A DNA stretch of 64,000 nt from positions 1-64,000 of the forward strand of contig NZ_KB910926.1 in assembly GCF_000383235.1 (NCBI RefSeq), written 5' to 3'. The position numbers were made by a program, and so were the translations under genes. Positions 49,252 through 58,785 of the stretch are shown here, in pieces. A model generated the notes under the pieces. That model was given only the letters and a program-made list of their open reading frames with translations. It made no database searches and was not told the origin of the DNA. This stretch comes from Bacillus sp. 123MFChir2. Its GTDB lineage: Bacteria; Bacillota; Bacilli; Bacillales; Bacillaceae_G. Each line of letters begins with the position of its first letter. Positions within the stretch are counted from its first letter, which is position 1.

Positions 49252-50286
49252 ATGCAAATGAAAAACCTGTTTCAAAGTAAAGGATTTCAGAGATTAGTTG
49301 TATTAGGGTTACTTGTGCTCATCTTATATGCGATGAAAAGTATGTTTAATTTAATTTTGATTACATTTATTCTTACGTATTTGATGGATAGATTTCAAAA
49401 ATTTATTTCTCGTAAGTTGGAACACTTTTTACCAATTAATAGGAAGATAATTATTGCATTTTTATATGTAGCATTGATTAGTGGAATCGTTATTACACTA
49501 TACAAATATGTACCAGTTTTACTGGTACAAATTACGCAACTTGTATATCAGTTCAATATATTTGTAAGAAATCCACCTGATAATGAGGTAATTAGATATT
49601 TAGTTTCCGCAATTGACCACGTGGAATTATCGAAGTATGTGAATCAAGGCGTTGATATTATTTATAATTCGCTAGCAAATGTTTGGAAAGTAAGTTTACA
49701 AATTTTACTTTCCCTTATTTTAAGCTTATTTTTCTTGTTAGAAAAGTCTAGAATTGTTATGTTTACAGCGAAGTTCAAAGAAAGTAAACTCGCTGTTTTC
49801 TATAATGAAATTGAGTATTTTGGAAGAAAATTTGCTCGCTCATTTGGAAAAGTGATTGAGGCGCAATTTCTTATTGCCGTTGTAAATTGTGTGTTATCGA
49901 CCATTGCACTTTGGATTTTAGGTTTCCCACAGTTGCTGGGGCTAGCCTTAATGATTTTCTTGCTGGGGCTTATTCCAGTCGCAGGTGTAATTATTTCGCT
50001 GTTTCCACTTTGTATAATTGCTTATAATACCGGTGGCATGGTGTATATTTTATATGTTTTAATTATGGTAGCTGTCATTCATGCGGTTGAAAGTTATTTT
50101 TTAAATCCAAAGTTTATGTCAGAAAAAACAAATTTACCTATATTTTATACATTTATGATTTTAATTTTCTCTGAACATTTTTTAGGTGTATGGGGATTGA
50201 TTATAGGGATTCCAATTTTTATGTTTTTACTCGATGTATTAGAAGTAATAAGTGATGAAAAAGAAGAAACAGTAAATAAGAAATAA
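49252..50286 (+). CDS. AI-2E family membrane transporter
   Basis: A 344-residue protein with eight membrane segments in the AI-2E (UPF0118) pattern. Two or three helices come first, then an outside helical domain (about 85-130), then QILLSLILSLFFLLEKSR and GLALMIFLLGLIPVAGVIISLFP, and finally LGVWGLIIGIPIF. Members export small molecules or ions (the founding one AI-2); the substrate here is unknown. I take the ATG at 49252, though AGGAGAG lies 15 bases upstream; the in-frame TTG at 49198 lacks a ribosome binding site. Confidence 0.88.
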   Translation: MQMKNLFQSKGFQRLVVLGLLVLILYAMKSMFNLILITFILTYLMDRFQKFISRKLEHFLPINRKIIIAFLYVALISGIVITLYKYVPVLLVQITQLVYQFNIFVRNPPDNEVIRYLVSAIDHVELSKYVNQGVDIIYNSLANVWKVSLQILLSLILSLFFLLEKSRIVMFTAKFKESKLAVFYNEIEYFGRKFARSFGKVIEAQFLIAVVNCVLSTIALWILGFPQLLGLALMIFLLGLIPVAGVIISLFPLCIIAYNTGGMVYILYVLIMVAVIHAVESYFLNPKFMSEKTNLPIFYTFMILIFSEHFLGVWGLIIGIPIFMFLLDVLEVISDEKEETVNKK

Positions 50287-50312
50287 AAAGCATCTATTTT
50301 GATGCTTTTTTA
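50286..50312 (+). terminator. AI-2E gene terminator
   Basis: AAAAAGCATC / GATGCTTTTTT hairpin directly after the stop codon. Confidence 0.85.
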
Positions 50313-50368
50313 TTTATAACTTATATTTTCGTATGCCATACTGTAAGAAAAGATAATGGGGTGAAGAA

Positions 50369-51328
50369 GTGGTTGTAAACGAAAAATATGAATTTGCAAC
50401 ATTTGCTGGAGGCTGTTTTTGGTGCATGGTGTCGCCATTTGAGAAAATGGTTGGCGTTATAAAAATTGTATCTGGATATACAGGTGGACATAAGGAAAAT
50501 CCAACATACAAAGAAGTTTGCTCAGAGACAACTGGGCATTATGAAGCGGTACAAATTACTTTTGATCCAGAGCGTATGCCGTATGAGCAATTACTTCACT
50601 TATATTGGCAACAAATTGACCCAACTGATGCTGGAGGTCAATTTCATGATCGCGGACAATCATATGAAACAGCCATTTTCTATCATAGTGAAGAGCAGCG
50701 TAAAGCCGCAGAAGTATCTAAACGCGGGCTAGAAGAAAGTGGACGTTTTTCGAATCCGATTGTCACAAAAATTTTACCAGCTGCAGCATTTTATTCTGCG
50801 GAAGAGTATCATCAAGGGTATCATGAGAAAAATGCGTTTCGCTACGCGTTATATCGCCAAGGATCAGGGCGCGATGCGTTTATCAAAAAATATTGGCCAA
50901 AGGATAATACTCATTTAAAGGAAAAGCTTACTGATATGCAATTTTATGTTACACAAGAAAATGGAACAGAACCACCTTTTCAAAATGAGTATTGGGGCCA
51001 TAAAGAAGAAGGTATTTATGTTGATATCGTATCAGGAGAGCCTTTATTTAGTTCGTTAGATAAATTTGATAGCGGTTGTGGGTGGCCTAGTTTTACGAAT
51101 CCGATACTATCAGCAAGTATAAAAGAAAAAATGGACGTTAGTCATAATATGACGAGAACGGAAGTACGCAGTAAAGAAGCAGATTCTCATTTGGGACACG
51201 TATTTCCAGATGGACCAGGACCGAATGGTTTGCGTTATTGTATTAACTCTGCAGCATTGCGCTTTATCCCTAAAGAGGATTTAGAGAAAGAAGGATATGG
51301 GGATTTTCTTATCTTGTTTAGACGCTAA
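50369..51328 (+). CDS. msrAB: bifunctional methionine sulfoxide reductase MsrAB
   Basis: Repairs both the S and R forms of methionine sulfoxide in proteins. The 319-residue fusion has MsrA first (catalytic GGCFWC near residue 17, [30 protein letters not shown]) and MsrB last ([35 protein letters not shown] with the catalytic Cys). The usual MsrB zinc cysteines are missing: the expected CxxC position reads VSGEPLF. The start is a GTG at 50369 after GGGGTG. No signal peptide is visible, so it is cytoplasmic. Confidence 0.96.
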   Translation: MVVNEKYEFATFAGGCFWCMVSPFEKMVGVIKIVSGYTGGHKENPTYKEVCSETTGHYEAVQITFDPERMPYEQLLHLYWQQIDPTDAGGQFHDRGQSYETAIFYHSEEQRKAAEVSKRGLEESGRFSNPIVTKILPAAAFYSAEEYHQGYHEKNAFRYALYRQGSGRDAFIKKYWPKDNTHLKEKLTDMQFYVTQENGTEPPFQNEYWGHKEEGIYVDIVSGEPLFSSLDKFDSGCGWPSFTNPILSASIKEKMDVSHNMTRTEVRSKEADSHLGHVFPDGPGPNGLRYCINSAALRFIPKEDLEKEGYGDFLILFRR

Positions 51329-51337
51329 AAGGATAAC

Positions 51338-51374
51338 GGCCTGTTCCATTTATTTCATTTTTAGAACAGGCTGT
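51338..51374 (+). terminator. msrAB terminator-like hairpin
   Basis: GCCTGTTC / GAACAGGC stem with a 16-base loop and a weak T-rich tail. Confidence 0.6.
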
Positions 51375-51462
51375 TGTTATATTGGAATACATCCGGCATG
51401 ATCAATACTCCGGAAATCTCCAGTATCTTTTCGAATGTGAACATTTTATATAGGAATGGTAA

Positions 51463-52896
51463 TCATACAGTTTTTTTTCTTATATATTGATGAATTACAT
51501 AGATTCCATAGCTTTGAATAATGAAGAAGCCAGGAATGATAAAATATCGATACCTTGTTTGTATCTCTATTAAAAAATGAACAGATATATATCCGATGAT
51601 AAGTAAGAGAAGTAATGTATATTGAAGGTTTTTCTGTTTTGTGAAAAGAAGGGATAATAATCCAATCACACCAAATAACATAGTTGCCATATACATATAT
51701 TTTTCATATTTCATGGATGTATTAATTAATTCTTTTTTATTTAACTGATTTAAGCTCCAATAACCAGCTGAGTCAATATCTCCCCACATAGAGGAAAATT
51801 TATCTCCAAAGAGCGTGAATAGCTTTTCTTTATCTGTAATTCGTTCTTTAATGAGTTTCATTTCTACTACTTTTCGTTCTTCACCTATTTCTAGACCCAA
51901 GATTTGTTCAGCATCTGATTCTGAATATGATCCTGCTGTTTCATGGTTAAGCCCTATGACAAATTTCCAAAGAGGATCACGATTAGATAAAGGATATTTT
52001 GTAACTCCTGTAGCAATGAACAGAGAGCTTACAATATAATGGACAGCGTAAAAGGTAACAAGAATACCAATAAGTTTCTTTGTTGTAGTGAACATTGTTT
52101 GTTTATCTTTTCCAAGAAATCTATGAAGGAATAGGTAAATGATAACCGCTAATAAAATGAAACTACCTGGAGGGCGTATTATATCACCAAGTGCTAGTGT
52201 AATTCCGACAAAAATCCAAGTATATTTACTGTGGAACTCTTTTGTTGTTAGTAAATAGAATCCTAAATAAAATAAAAATGTTGCAAGGTGTTCATTGGTT
52301 AAGACAGAACTCATCATAATGCTTGAAATATAAAAAGCATATAGTAATCCAGCTGTGCGTCCAGTCCACTCATTGAAAATTTTGCTTGTAATGCCATATA
52401 CACATAGTGTAGTTCCTGTACAATAAAGGACATTTAAAAATTTTAAAATGAATATATGGTTACCAAATAATTTGATGACGAAAGCTTGATACATCGTAAA
52501 TCCCAGTTGATACACCCATGTTGTGTAGTATGGAGAGCTTGAAAAACTATAGTTGCCGTGAGCAGCTTGTACAGCACTCTCATACATTAATGCAAAGTCA
52601 GATTCAACCGGTGTTGGGATTTTTAGAATCCAAATAAATCGAGTGGCAAACGCACAAAGTGTTAATAAAATAATAAATGTAGTTTTTGAAAAATATGTAT
52701 TACAGAGATAAGTTAGTAGTATAAGCAAAATCATGGTGATAATTATAATGGGAGCACTAATAAGTGTTCGAACGAATAGAGTCTCCTTAACAGTTAAATA
52801 AGAATTCCAAATAGAAAAAGCAAAGATAAGCAAGCACAAAATTGTGAGGCACTTTGCTAATAATGAACTGAAACGATTCCATTGTATAGTCAACAT
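51463..52896 (-). CDS. GT39/ArnT-like membrane glycosyltransferase
   Basis: A 477-residue membrane protein with about eleven to twelve helices. The first outside loop has IPTPVESDFALMYESA, with the acidic residue typical of GT-C enzymes, then SSPYYTTWVYQLGFTMYQ. Later IRPPGSFILLAVI and a long outside loop (about 300-390) follow. These are features of the ArnT/PMT group that transfers sugars from polyprenyl phosphate. I choose the ATG at 52896 (GGGGTG upstream) over that at 52920. It is a single-gene unit; the acceptor is unknown. Confidence 0.8.
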   Translation of the reverse strand: MLTIQWNRFSSLLAKCLTILCLLIFAFSIWNSYLTVKETLFVRTLISAPIIIITMILLILLTYLCNTYFSKTTFIILLTLCAFATRFIWILKIPTPVESDFALMYESAVQAAHGNYSFSSSPYYTTWVYQLGFTMYQAFVIKLFGNHIFILKFLNVLYCTGTTLCVYGITSKIFNEWTGRTAGLLYAFYISSIMMSSVLTNEHLATFLFYLGFYLLTTKEFHSKYTWIFVGITLALGDIIRPPGSFILLAVIIYLFLHRFLGKDKQTMFTTTKKLIGILVTFYAVHYIVSSLFIATGVTKYPLSNRDPLWKFVIGLNHETAGSYSESDAEQILGLEIGEERKVVEMKLIKERITDKEKLFTLFGDKFSSMWGDIDSAGYWSLNQLNKKELINTSMKYEKYMYMATMLFGVIGLLSLLFTKQKNLQYTLLLLLIIGYISVHFLIEIQTRYRYFIIPGFFIIQSYGIYVIHQYIRKKTV

Positions 52897-52951
52897 AATT
52901 GGATACACCCCTTGATGCATATAATAATTTATATAGGAATAAAGCGCACTA

Positions 52952-52986
52952 TTTATCGCGCCTAAGAACTCGAAGTTTTACTTTAT
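52952..52986 (+). repeat. bcr1-type internally deleted remnant
   Basis: TTTATCGCGCC at the left and CGAAGTTTTACTTTAT at the right, 35 bp in total. It is the same minimal left-end-plus-right-end form as at 17469-17498. Confidence 0.5.
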
Positions 52987-53040
52987 AAGAATACAATTTT
53001 TGCGGGCAAGGTAAAATGTTTTTCAGGAAGAAAAAATAAT

Positions 53041-53077
53041 AAAATATGCCCCTTGTTTAGACAAGAGGCATATTTTT
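53041..53077. terminator. bidirectional terminator after the ABC-F gene
   Basis: AAAATATGCC and GGCATATTTTT with an inner CTTGT/ACAAG pairing; A/T runs on both sides. Confidence 0.8.
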
Positions 53078-53121
53078 ATCCCGTTATTTGTGTACAGTAA
53101 GGTTTCAATTGGTTCAACTAA

Positions 53122-54681
53122 TTATTGATGAGCTGCTTTCTCTGCCCATTCTTCTACGTTCCATACTTTTGTAATCCAACCTTCATAAAAATCTGGTTCG
53201 TGACAAACAAGAACGATTGTACCTTTATATGCTTTCATAGCACGCTGTAATTCTTCTTTTGCTGTTACATCGAGATGGTTTGTTGGCTCGTCAAATAATA
53301 GCCAGTTACTTTCTGTTGCCATTAATTTACATAAGCGAACTTTTGCTTGTTCACCACCACTTAACTGGCTCAGTGGACGAGAAATATGTTCATTTTTCAA
53401 GCCGCATTTCGCAAGCATTGCACGTACTTGATGTTGATCTAAGTGCGGGAACGCATTCCATATATCATCAATTGGCGTAATATTTTCAGCCTTAACTTCT
53501 TGTTCAAAATAAGCAGGTTCTAAGAAATCACCAAGACTAATTTTCCCGCCTAGCGGTTTAATTTTTCCAAGAATCGTTTTAAGTAATGTTGATTTTCCGA
53601 CCCCGTTACATCCAACAATGGCAATTTTTTCACCGCGTTCAATTGTCATTGTTAACTTCGGTAATAGGGGATGTGTGTAACCGATTTCTACATCTTCTCC
53701 TTCAAAAACAAAACGACTGCTTGCACGGCATTCTTTAAAAGAAAACTCCGGTTTTATAGCAGTTTCTGGACGATCAATACGTTCCATGCGATTGAGTTGT
53801 TTTTGACGGCTTTTTGCGCGTCCAGTTGTTGAGTAACGCGCTTTATTTCGCGCAATAAAATCTTCTTGCTGTTTAATGAATTCTTGTTGTTTTTGATATG
53901 CTTGTAAATGTTGATTTTTATTAATTTCTGCTAGTTCTAAGAACTTTTCATATGTTGCTGTATAACGTGACATTTTTGAAAATTCAAGGTGGAAAATAAC
54001 ATTTACACATTTGTTCATAAACTCTGTATCATGGGAAATTAAAAGGAATGCATGAGGGTATTCCTTTAAATAGCTTGTTAACCATTGAATATGTTCAACG
54101 TCTAAATAGTTAGTTGGCTCATCGAGTAATAGTACTTCAGGTTGTTCAAGTAATAGCTTTGCAAGCAATACTTTCGTACGTTGTCCACCACTTAACGCCG
54201 AAACATCACGATCTAGGCCAATTGCATCAATTCCAAGACCGCGTGCCGCTTCTTCAATTTTAATATCTAATAAATAGAAACCGCCTGCTTCTAGTGCATC
54301 TTGCACTTCTGCCATTTTTTCAAGTAGTTCTTCCAATTCTTCTGGTGACGCTGTTGCCATGTTTTCAGCAATCGTATTTAATTCTTTTTCTTTTTCAAAT
54401 AAAGGCAAGAACGCATCTGTTAATACATCACGAATCGTTCGTCCAGGTGTTAATATTGTATGCTGATCTAAATATCCATAGTGGGTGCCGGGTGTCCATT
54501 CTACACGTCCCTGATCATGAATCAGTTGCCCTGTAATAATATTCATAAATGTTGATTTACCAACTCCGTTTGCACCGACTAATCCAACATGTTCTCCTGC
54601 TAATAAACGCATTGATACATCTTTAAATAGTGTACGATCACCAAAAGTATGACCTAGGTTTTCAACTGTTAATAAGCTCAT
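53122..54681 (-). CDS. ABC-F family ribosome-associated ATPase (YfmM-like)
   Basis: ABC-F proteins act on ribosomes (translation factors or antibiotic protection) and have no membrane domain. The 519-residue protein has two ABC domains: Walker A GANGVGKST (about 36-44) and GCNGVGKST (about 352-360), signatures LSGGQRTK and LSGGEQAK, Walker B VLLLDEPTNYLD and LLFDEPTNHLD. They are joined by a charged linker with KNKARYSTTGRAKSRQKQ. By memory the sequence is closest to B. subtilis YfmM. GGAGGACACT precedes the ATG. Confidence 0.92.
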   Translation of the reverse strand: MSLLTVENLGHTFGDRTLFKDVSMRLLAGEHVGLVGANGVGKSTFMNIITGQLIHDQGRVEWTPGTHYGYLDQHTILTPGRTIRDVLTDAFLPLFEKEKELNTIAENMATASPEELEELLEKMAEVQDALEAGGFYLLDIKIEEAARGLGIDAIGLDRDVSALSGGQRTKVLLAKLLLEQPEVLLLDEPTNYLDVEHIQWLTSYLKEYPHAFLLISHDTEFMNKCVNVIFHLEFSKMSRYTATYEKFLELAEINKNQHLQAYQKQQEFIKQQEDFIARNKARYSTTGRAKSRQKQLNRMERIDRPETAIKPEFSFKECRASSRFVFEGEDVEIGYTHPLLPKLTMTIERGEKIAIVGCNGVGKSTLLKTILGKIKPLGGKISLGDFLEPAYFEQEVKAENITPIDDIWNAFPHLDQHQVRAMLAKCGLKNEHISRPLSQLSGGEQAKVRLCKLMATESNWLLFDEPTNHLDVTAKEELQRAMKAYKGTIVLVCHEPDFYEGWITKVWNVEEWAEKAAHQ

Positions 54682-54711
54682 AGTGTCCTCCGCTCTGTTT
54701 CAAATCTATAA

Positions 54712-54868
54712 GTTCATTTTAATTTTTCAATATAAAAGTCGCTGCTACGCAGCATAAAAAATGACCTCATTCGCTTTCTTCCTTTGTTTTCATCCTTATG
54801 TTCAGATGCTCTTGCAAAAAGAAAGAGATTTTAGGTCGGTTTTTCAATTTATAATAGTATCTTGAATC
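54712..54868 (-). repeat. MITE-like repeat, copy D, degenerate
   Basis: TTTTTCAATATAAAAGTCGC, TGCTACGCAGCATAAAAAATG and CTTTCTTCCTTTGTTTTCATCC follow the order of copy B, and AGGTCGGTTTTTCAATTTATA gives the right end. It is about 155 bp, shorter than A and B. The rest of 54869-55215 is AT-rich and must hold the ABC-F promoter (minus); nothing else was recognised. Confidence 0.55.
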
Positions 54869-55217
54869 ATGATACTAAATTCTTAAATATAATGCTATCT
54901 TTTATCTTTGAATGATTGTGTATTTCTTATGGGAAATAATTGTAATCTTATGGTATATTTTGTTACAATAATGTTATTTTTATTACAAAAATGTAATGTT
55001 CGTGTAAGCTAAATCGATAGTGGAGTTCTTTTATATATTATAAAATTTAGTCGGTAAGGTGGTACAAACACAGTAAAGATGAATAAACATAATGATAAAA
55101 ACTACGAGAATGTGTGCTGTATACCAATATGATAAATGGTCATTAGTGTATTCGTCTTATCTTGTTTAAAGATTATAAAAAACCCCTTGTTTTTATGAAA
55201 AGACCCCTTGTAAAAAG

Positions 55218-55252
55218 AGCAACTGTTCCTGTCTGGGACAGTTGCTCTTTTT
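55218..55252. terminator. strong terminator in the 54.7-55.4 kb gap
   Basis: GAGCAACTGT / ACAGTTGCTC perfect stem with an 11-base loop and a seven-T run on the plus side, with an A-rich run on the other. Confidence 0.8.
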
Positions 55253-55306
55253 TTCTCCTGCTGATTTGAGATCAGTTGATGAAAGTTGTAATTGATTGGA
55301 CTATTT

Positions 55307-55357
55307 ACCAGCAGTAAGCCCCTACCTCAATATTTGGGGTGGGGGCTTACTGCTGGT
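55307..55357. other. long perfect hairpin downstream of the GT2 gene
   Basis: ACCAGCAGTAAGCCCC (55307-55322) and GGGGCTTACTGCTGGT (55342-55357) form a 16-base perfect stem, with further ACC/GGT pairing inside. There is no T-run. It ends 6 bases from the GT2 stop and may stop or stabilise that mRNA. Confidence 0.65.
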
Positions 55358-55363
55358 ATGAAC

Positions 55364-56185
55364 TTATTTAAAGTATCCTCTAACAATTCCTTTTAAGCGC
55401 TTTGTATGAAATTTTCGTTTATCATTAGAAATGTTTTGCATTGCACGGAATAAAGCAGCGGCAATGGCGCGTAAAAAGTAAGGGAATCCATAATGTAAGC
55501 GAATGACTCTTCCGAAACCGCCGGCATAGGAAATAGCTCTTTTTAATGATTGCTCATTAATAATCTCTTCTTTTACTGGATGATATACGAAAAGATCTTT
55601 CTTAAATAAACCTGTATATCCATTTTTCATACCACGAAGTACAAAGTCAGTTTCTTCACCAGCTCCGTAAATTGTTCCCGCTCCAACTCCTAAGTCTTCA
55701 TCAAAAGTGCCTACATCTTGTACAAATTGTTTCGTGAAGAAGAGGGCAAAGGAAGGACCCATGAATCCATATTTATTATTTAAAATAATATCTGTATTAG
55801 GAGCGTGTATTAAAGATCCTGTCCCTTCTACATTTGTTGTATTGGTAGAAATAAAATGAATATTTTTATTTTGTTTAAACGTTTCTTGAATGTTTTCCAA
55901 CACATTTGTTTCATAAATACAGTCGTCATCTGGAAAAGCGATAACATCACCATCAGCTACTTTTAAACCTGTGTTTCGTGCACGGGAGAGTCCTTTGATT
56001 GGTGTGTATATATAATTGATTGGGAATTTTTCTTTATAGTCATTAAATAAATCAACGATTGGTGTATCGTTTTGGTCGACTACAATGAGTTCAAAGCCTT
56101 TATATGTTTGTTTTTCTAACGATTTTAGTAAATCTATAATATCATCACGTCTGCCGCAAGTCGCCATGATTAAAGAGAATTTCAA
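55364..56185 (-). CDS. family 2 glycosyltransferase
   Basis: A 273-residue cytoplasmic GT-A enzyme: SLIMATCGRRDDIIDLL, LIVVDQNDTP, and IAFPDDDCIYE with the DxD-type motif (about 90-98), then GAGEETDFVLRG as the catalytic-base region. No membrane helix. The donor and acceptor are unknown. The start is a TTG at 56185 with AAAGGAGC upstream. It lies 66 bp after the flippase gene on the same strand, so both probably serve one surface polysaccharide. Confidence 0.88.
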   Translation of the reverse strand: MKFSLIMATCGRRDDIIDLLKSLEKQTYKGFELIVVDQNDTPIVDLFNDYKEKFPINYIYTPIKGLSRARNTGLKVADGDVIAFPDDDCIYETNVLENIQETFKQNKNIHFISTNTTNVEGTGSLIHAPNTDIILNNKYGFMGPSFALFFTKQFVQDVGTFDEDLGVGAGTIYGAGEETDFVLRGMKNGYTGLFKKDLFVYHPVKEEIINEQSLKRAISYAGGFGRVIRLHYGFPYFLRAIAAALFRAMQNISNDKRKFHTKRLKGIVRGYFK

Positions 56186-56251
56186 TCGGAACAGCTCCTT
56201 TAAAGAAGTTTCATTCGCCTAAACATGCAAGATGGTGTTTTGTTACTTACA

Positions 56252-57706
56252 TCATTTTTTCTTCAGTTTTCCTTTGATTTTATCTAAAAACGTAAACAAT
56301 ATCTCATCTTTTGTTATTAATAAAATTAATGCATATACACATCCACACGTGATAATGATAACCAATACAGAAAGGATTTTTCCTGGTATTGTTATATGAA
56401 TGAGATATGATAACGGTACAAATGTAAGTGAATAGAAGAGATATTTTAGTTTCGACATATCGAATAATGTGTAATTTACTTTTAGTTTCTTTTTTACATA
56501 TATATATTCCAGTGTAATTAGCAAGCAGTATGAAATCGTAGTTGTGAAAATCGCTGTTGTCGGTGTGAATACATGAAAGACGATCAGCGAGATATTTAAA
56601 ATCAGGTTTAGAAAACCACCAATGAATAAAAAACGTACTAAAATGTTTTCTTTCTTTTTTACGTAAATAATTTGATTCGATAAAATAGATTCGATACCGA
56701 GTGCAATCATGTATAGTGCAAAAGCAACTAATGTATCACCAGCATTAGCAAATTCATTTCCTCCATAAATAATAACAGCCCCATGAGCGATAAGCATTAA
56801 GCCAATAGCTGCTGGGAATAATGTAATAAAGTACACTTTTGAGATTTTATTTAATAGTGATTCATACTCTTTTTCATCCGCAGTTCCTGATAAATAAGAG
56901 AGCCGTGGAACGGTAACTTGGATTACACTTAACATCAGTGTATTAATAATCGTCATAATTTGAAAAGCCATGACATAGTAAGAAAGTTCGGGTTTCCCAA
57001 CATACTTACCTAATAATAGTCGGTCTAATTGTGTATAGAGAATAGTTGCATTTGAAAAGATAACAACTAAAAATAATGGTTTTAAATGCCGAACAATGGT
57101 TATGTTGGAAAAATCAAACTTAACTTGACGTTTTACATATATAAAACTGATAAAGTGGTTTAAAAATGTTGATAAAACTAATAAACTTGCAAATTGTCTG
57201 TAATCATTTGCCCCATGAACGAAAATAAATAAAAGGACAACATAAATGAGACGAACAATAACTGTTTTTTTGGCAATGAAATCATAATTTTCATGTGCTT
57301 CATTGTACCATTCTACATAAAATAAACTCGAAATAAAGTTGAATCCAAAAATAAGGAGGACAGGAAATACATCTTTATTTCCATAGCCAATGTAACTAAA
57401 AAGTAAAAATGCAATTAAAGCAAGAATACTAGTTGTAAAGTTAATAACGTATAAACTTGTAAACAATTGTGAAGTTTTTTTCTTATCGTTTTTCACTAAG
57501 CTAATTTCACGTAAGCCATATTGATACACACCAAATGTAGCAAAAACAAAGAAATAATTAAAAATTGTTTCGCTAAAGTTAACTGTTCCCATTGAATGCG
57601 AACCAAGCATTCGATATGCATATGGGCCTACGAGAAGCGGAAGGATAATATTAAAGGTGTTGAGCAATAATTTATAGAAAATATTTGAAACAAGTGATTT
57701 TTGCAT
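56252..57706 (-). CDS. Wzx-like polysaccharide flippase (MOP superfamily)
   Basis: A 484-residue membrane protein with about fourteen helices, the Wzx/RfbX pattern: LLLNTFNIILPLLVGPYAYRMLG near the N-terminus, GVYQYGLREISL in the first inside loop, and TQLDRLLLGKYVG in the middle. It should move an undecaprenyl-linked repeat unit across the membrane. The ATG at 57706 follows AAAGGTG. With the GT2 gene after it and the O-antigen-ligase-like, GT4 and TagA genes at 61.1-64 kb it could make up a wall polysaccharide pathway. Confidence 0.88.
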   Translation of the reverse strand: MQKSLVSNIFYKLLLNTFNIILPLLVGPYAYRMLGSHSMGTVNFSETIFNYFFVFATFGVYQYGLREISLVKNDKKKTSQLFTSLYVINFTTSILALIAFLLFSYIGYGNKDVFPVLLIFGFNFISSLFYVEWYNEAHENYDFIAKKTVIVRLIYVVLLFIFVHGANDYRQFASLLVLSTFLNHFISFIYVKRQVKFDFSNITIVRHLKPLFLVVIFSNATILYTQLDRLLLGKYVGKPELSYYVMAFQIMTIINTLMLSVIQVTVPRLSYLSGTADEKEYESLLNKISKVYFITLFPAAIGLMLIAHGAVIIYGGNEFANAGDTLVAFALYMIALGIESILSNQIIYVKKKENILVRFLFIGGFLNLILNISLIVFHVFTPTTAIFTTTISYCLLITLEYIYVKKKLKVNYTLFDMSKLKYLFYSLTFVPLSYLIHITIPGKILSVLVIIITCGCVYALILLITKDEILFTFLDKIKGKLKKK

Positions 57707-57900
57707 AATTTCACCTTTCACTGATAGTTCTTCAAATAAAATGCTTTTGTGAGTTTTATTGAAAGTGATTTAATTATAAGTAATTACGGATATAAGTTTA
57801 CCGCAGATAAACTTTGTAAAGCAACAATAGATTCTTTTCTTAATTGCAGTCAAAGTAGCACACAATGTATGAAAATAGCCTTAGTATTTCTTCATGAATA

Positions 57901-57930
57901 TAAAAAACCTGGCGAATACATTCGCCAAGT
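57901..57930 (-). terminator. thioesterase gene terminator
   Basis: Hairpin with GGCGAAT / ATTCGCC arms followed on the minus strand by TTTTTTA (57907-57901). Confidence 0.8.
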
Positions 57931-57943
57931 AGAGGGTGTAGAA

Positions 57944-58456
57944 TTATACATTCCACGGTTTTTGAATAGTTAGTACTTCTGCCATTTCTTTACTTTTCAA
58001 TCGGTTCATTTTGCGTTTTTCTGCACGTTCTCCGCCTGTGTTATATAACCAGAGCTCTTCCTCTGTTTCAGCGATCACACCTGGTACAGAGGCTGGTTTT
58101 CCATCTTTTAATGCGACGAAAGTGATGAAGCAAGTAGCGGCAATGCGGCGTTGCCCGCCTAATAAATCTTCTGCAACAATTTTTACGAATACTTCCATAG
58201 AAGATCTTCCTGTATAACAAACGAATGCTTCATAGCAAACAGAATCGGTTTGATGAATGGGTGTTAAGAAATCAACAGAATCGATAGAAGCTGTTACACA
58301 GTGCTCACGGCTATGGCGCGCAGCAGCGATAGATGCGATGCTATCAATTTCTGCTAATAATTTTCCGCCAAATAATGTTTGATGGTTGTTTAAGTCATTG
58401 GGAAAAACACGTGTTGTTTTTATCGCTCTTGACTCTCTCATAAATTTCTTTTCCAT
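57944..58456 (-). CDS. acyl-CoA thioesterase (hotdog fold, YkhA/YciA type)
   Basis: Hydrolyses acyl-CoA thioesters. The 170-residue protein has one hotdog domain: VFPNDLNNHQTLFGGKLLAEID with the catalytic Asn/Asp region, AARHSREHCVTASIDSVDF, and YTGRSSMEVFVKI. This fits the hexameric BFIT/YkhA group. The ATG at 58456 follows AGGAG; the upstream in-frame ATG at 58495 has no ribosome binding site. A single-gene unit. Confidence 0.92.
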   Translation of the reverse strand: MEKKFMRESRAIKTTRVFPNDLNNHQTLFGGKLLAEIDSIASIAAARHSREHCVTASIDSVDFLTPIHQTDSVCYEAFVCYTGRSSMEVFVKIVAEDLLGGQRRIAATCFITFVALKDGKPASVPGVIAETEEELWLYNTGGERAEKRKMNRLKSKEMAEVLTIQKPWNV

Positions 58457-58736
58457 ATTATCTACTCCTGTTTTGTTTGTTCTCATGATATTCATCAGAA
58501 CTTAATTTATTTCGTCCATCATTCATTATAAATAGTGGATGAAAGTTTCTCTGTATATAGATTGTAGTGTAAAAGAGATTTCGCTTACATTGCAAGGGGA
58601 ATATATGACGTTACTAACTTTATCATAGAAATAGGGTACCGTGTTACTTCGGTTTCTATCCATTGTGTTAATAAAATTTCCAATTGAAAGTGACATGAAT
58701 GTGATACAAGGAAATACTATTTTTTAAAAAGTAAAA
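58457..58736. other. intergenic region between the thioesterase and HemAT genes
   Basis: About 280 AT-rich bases carrying the thioesterase promoter (minus strand). I saw no repeat, RNA gene or coding segment in it. Confidence 0.4.
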
Positions 58737-58785
58737 CGCCTAAGAGTGTGGATGTGTTTCTTCCTCGCTCTTAGGCACCTTGTTT
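58737..58785 (-). terminator. HemAT gene terminator
   Basis: GCCTAAGAG (58738-58746) / CTCTTAGGC (58768-58776) stem, followed on the minus strand by GTTTTACTTTTT. Confidence 0.8.

Noticed and set aside
57749-57973. Plus-strand 74-codon frame between flippase and thioesterase genes
   Set aside because: It runs into the thioesterase gene antisense through its terminator.
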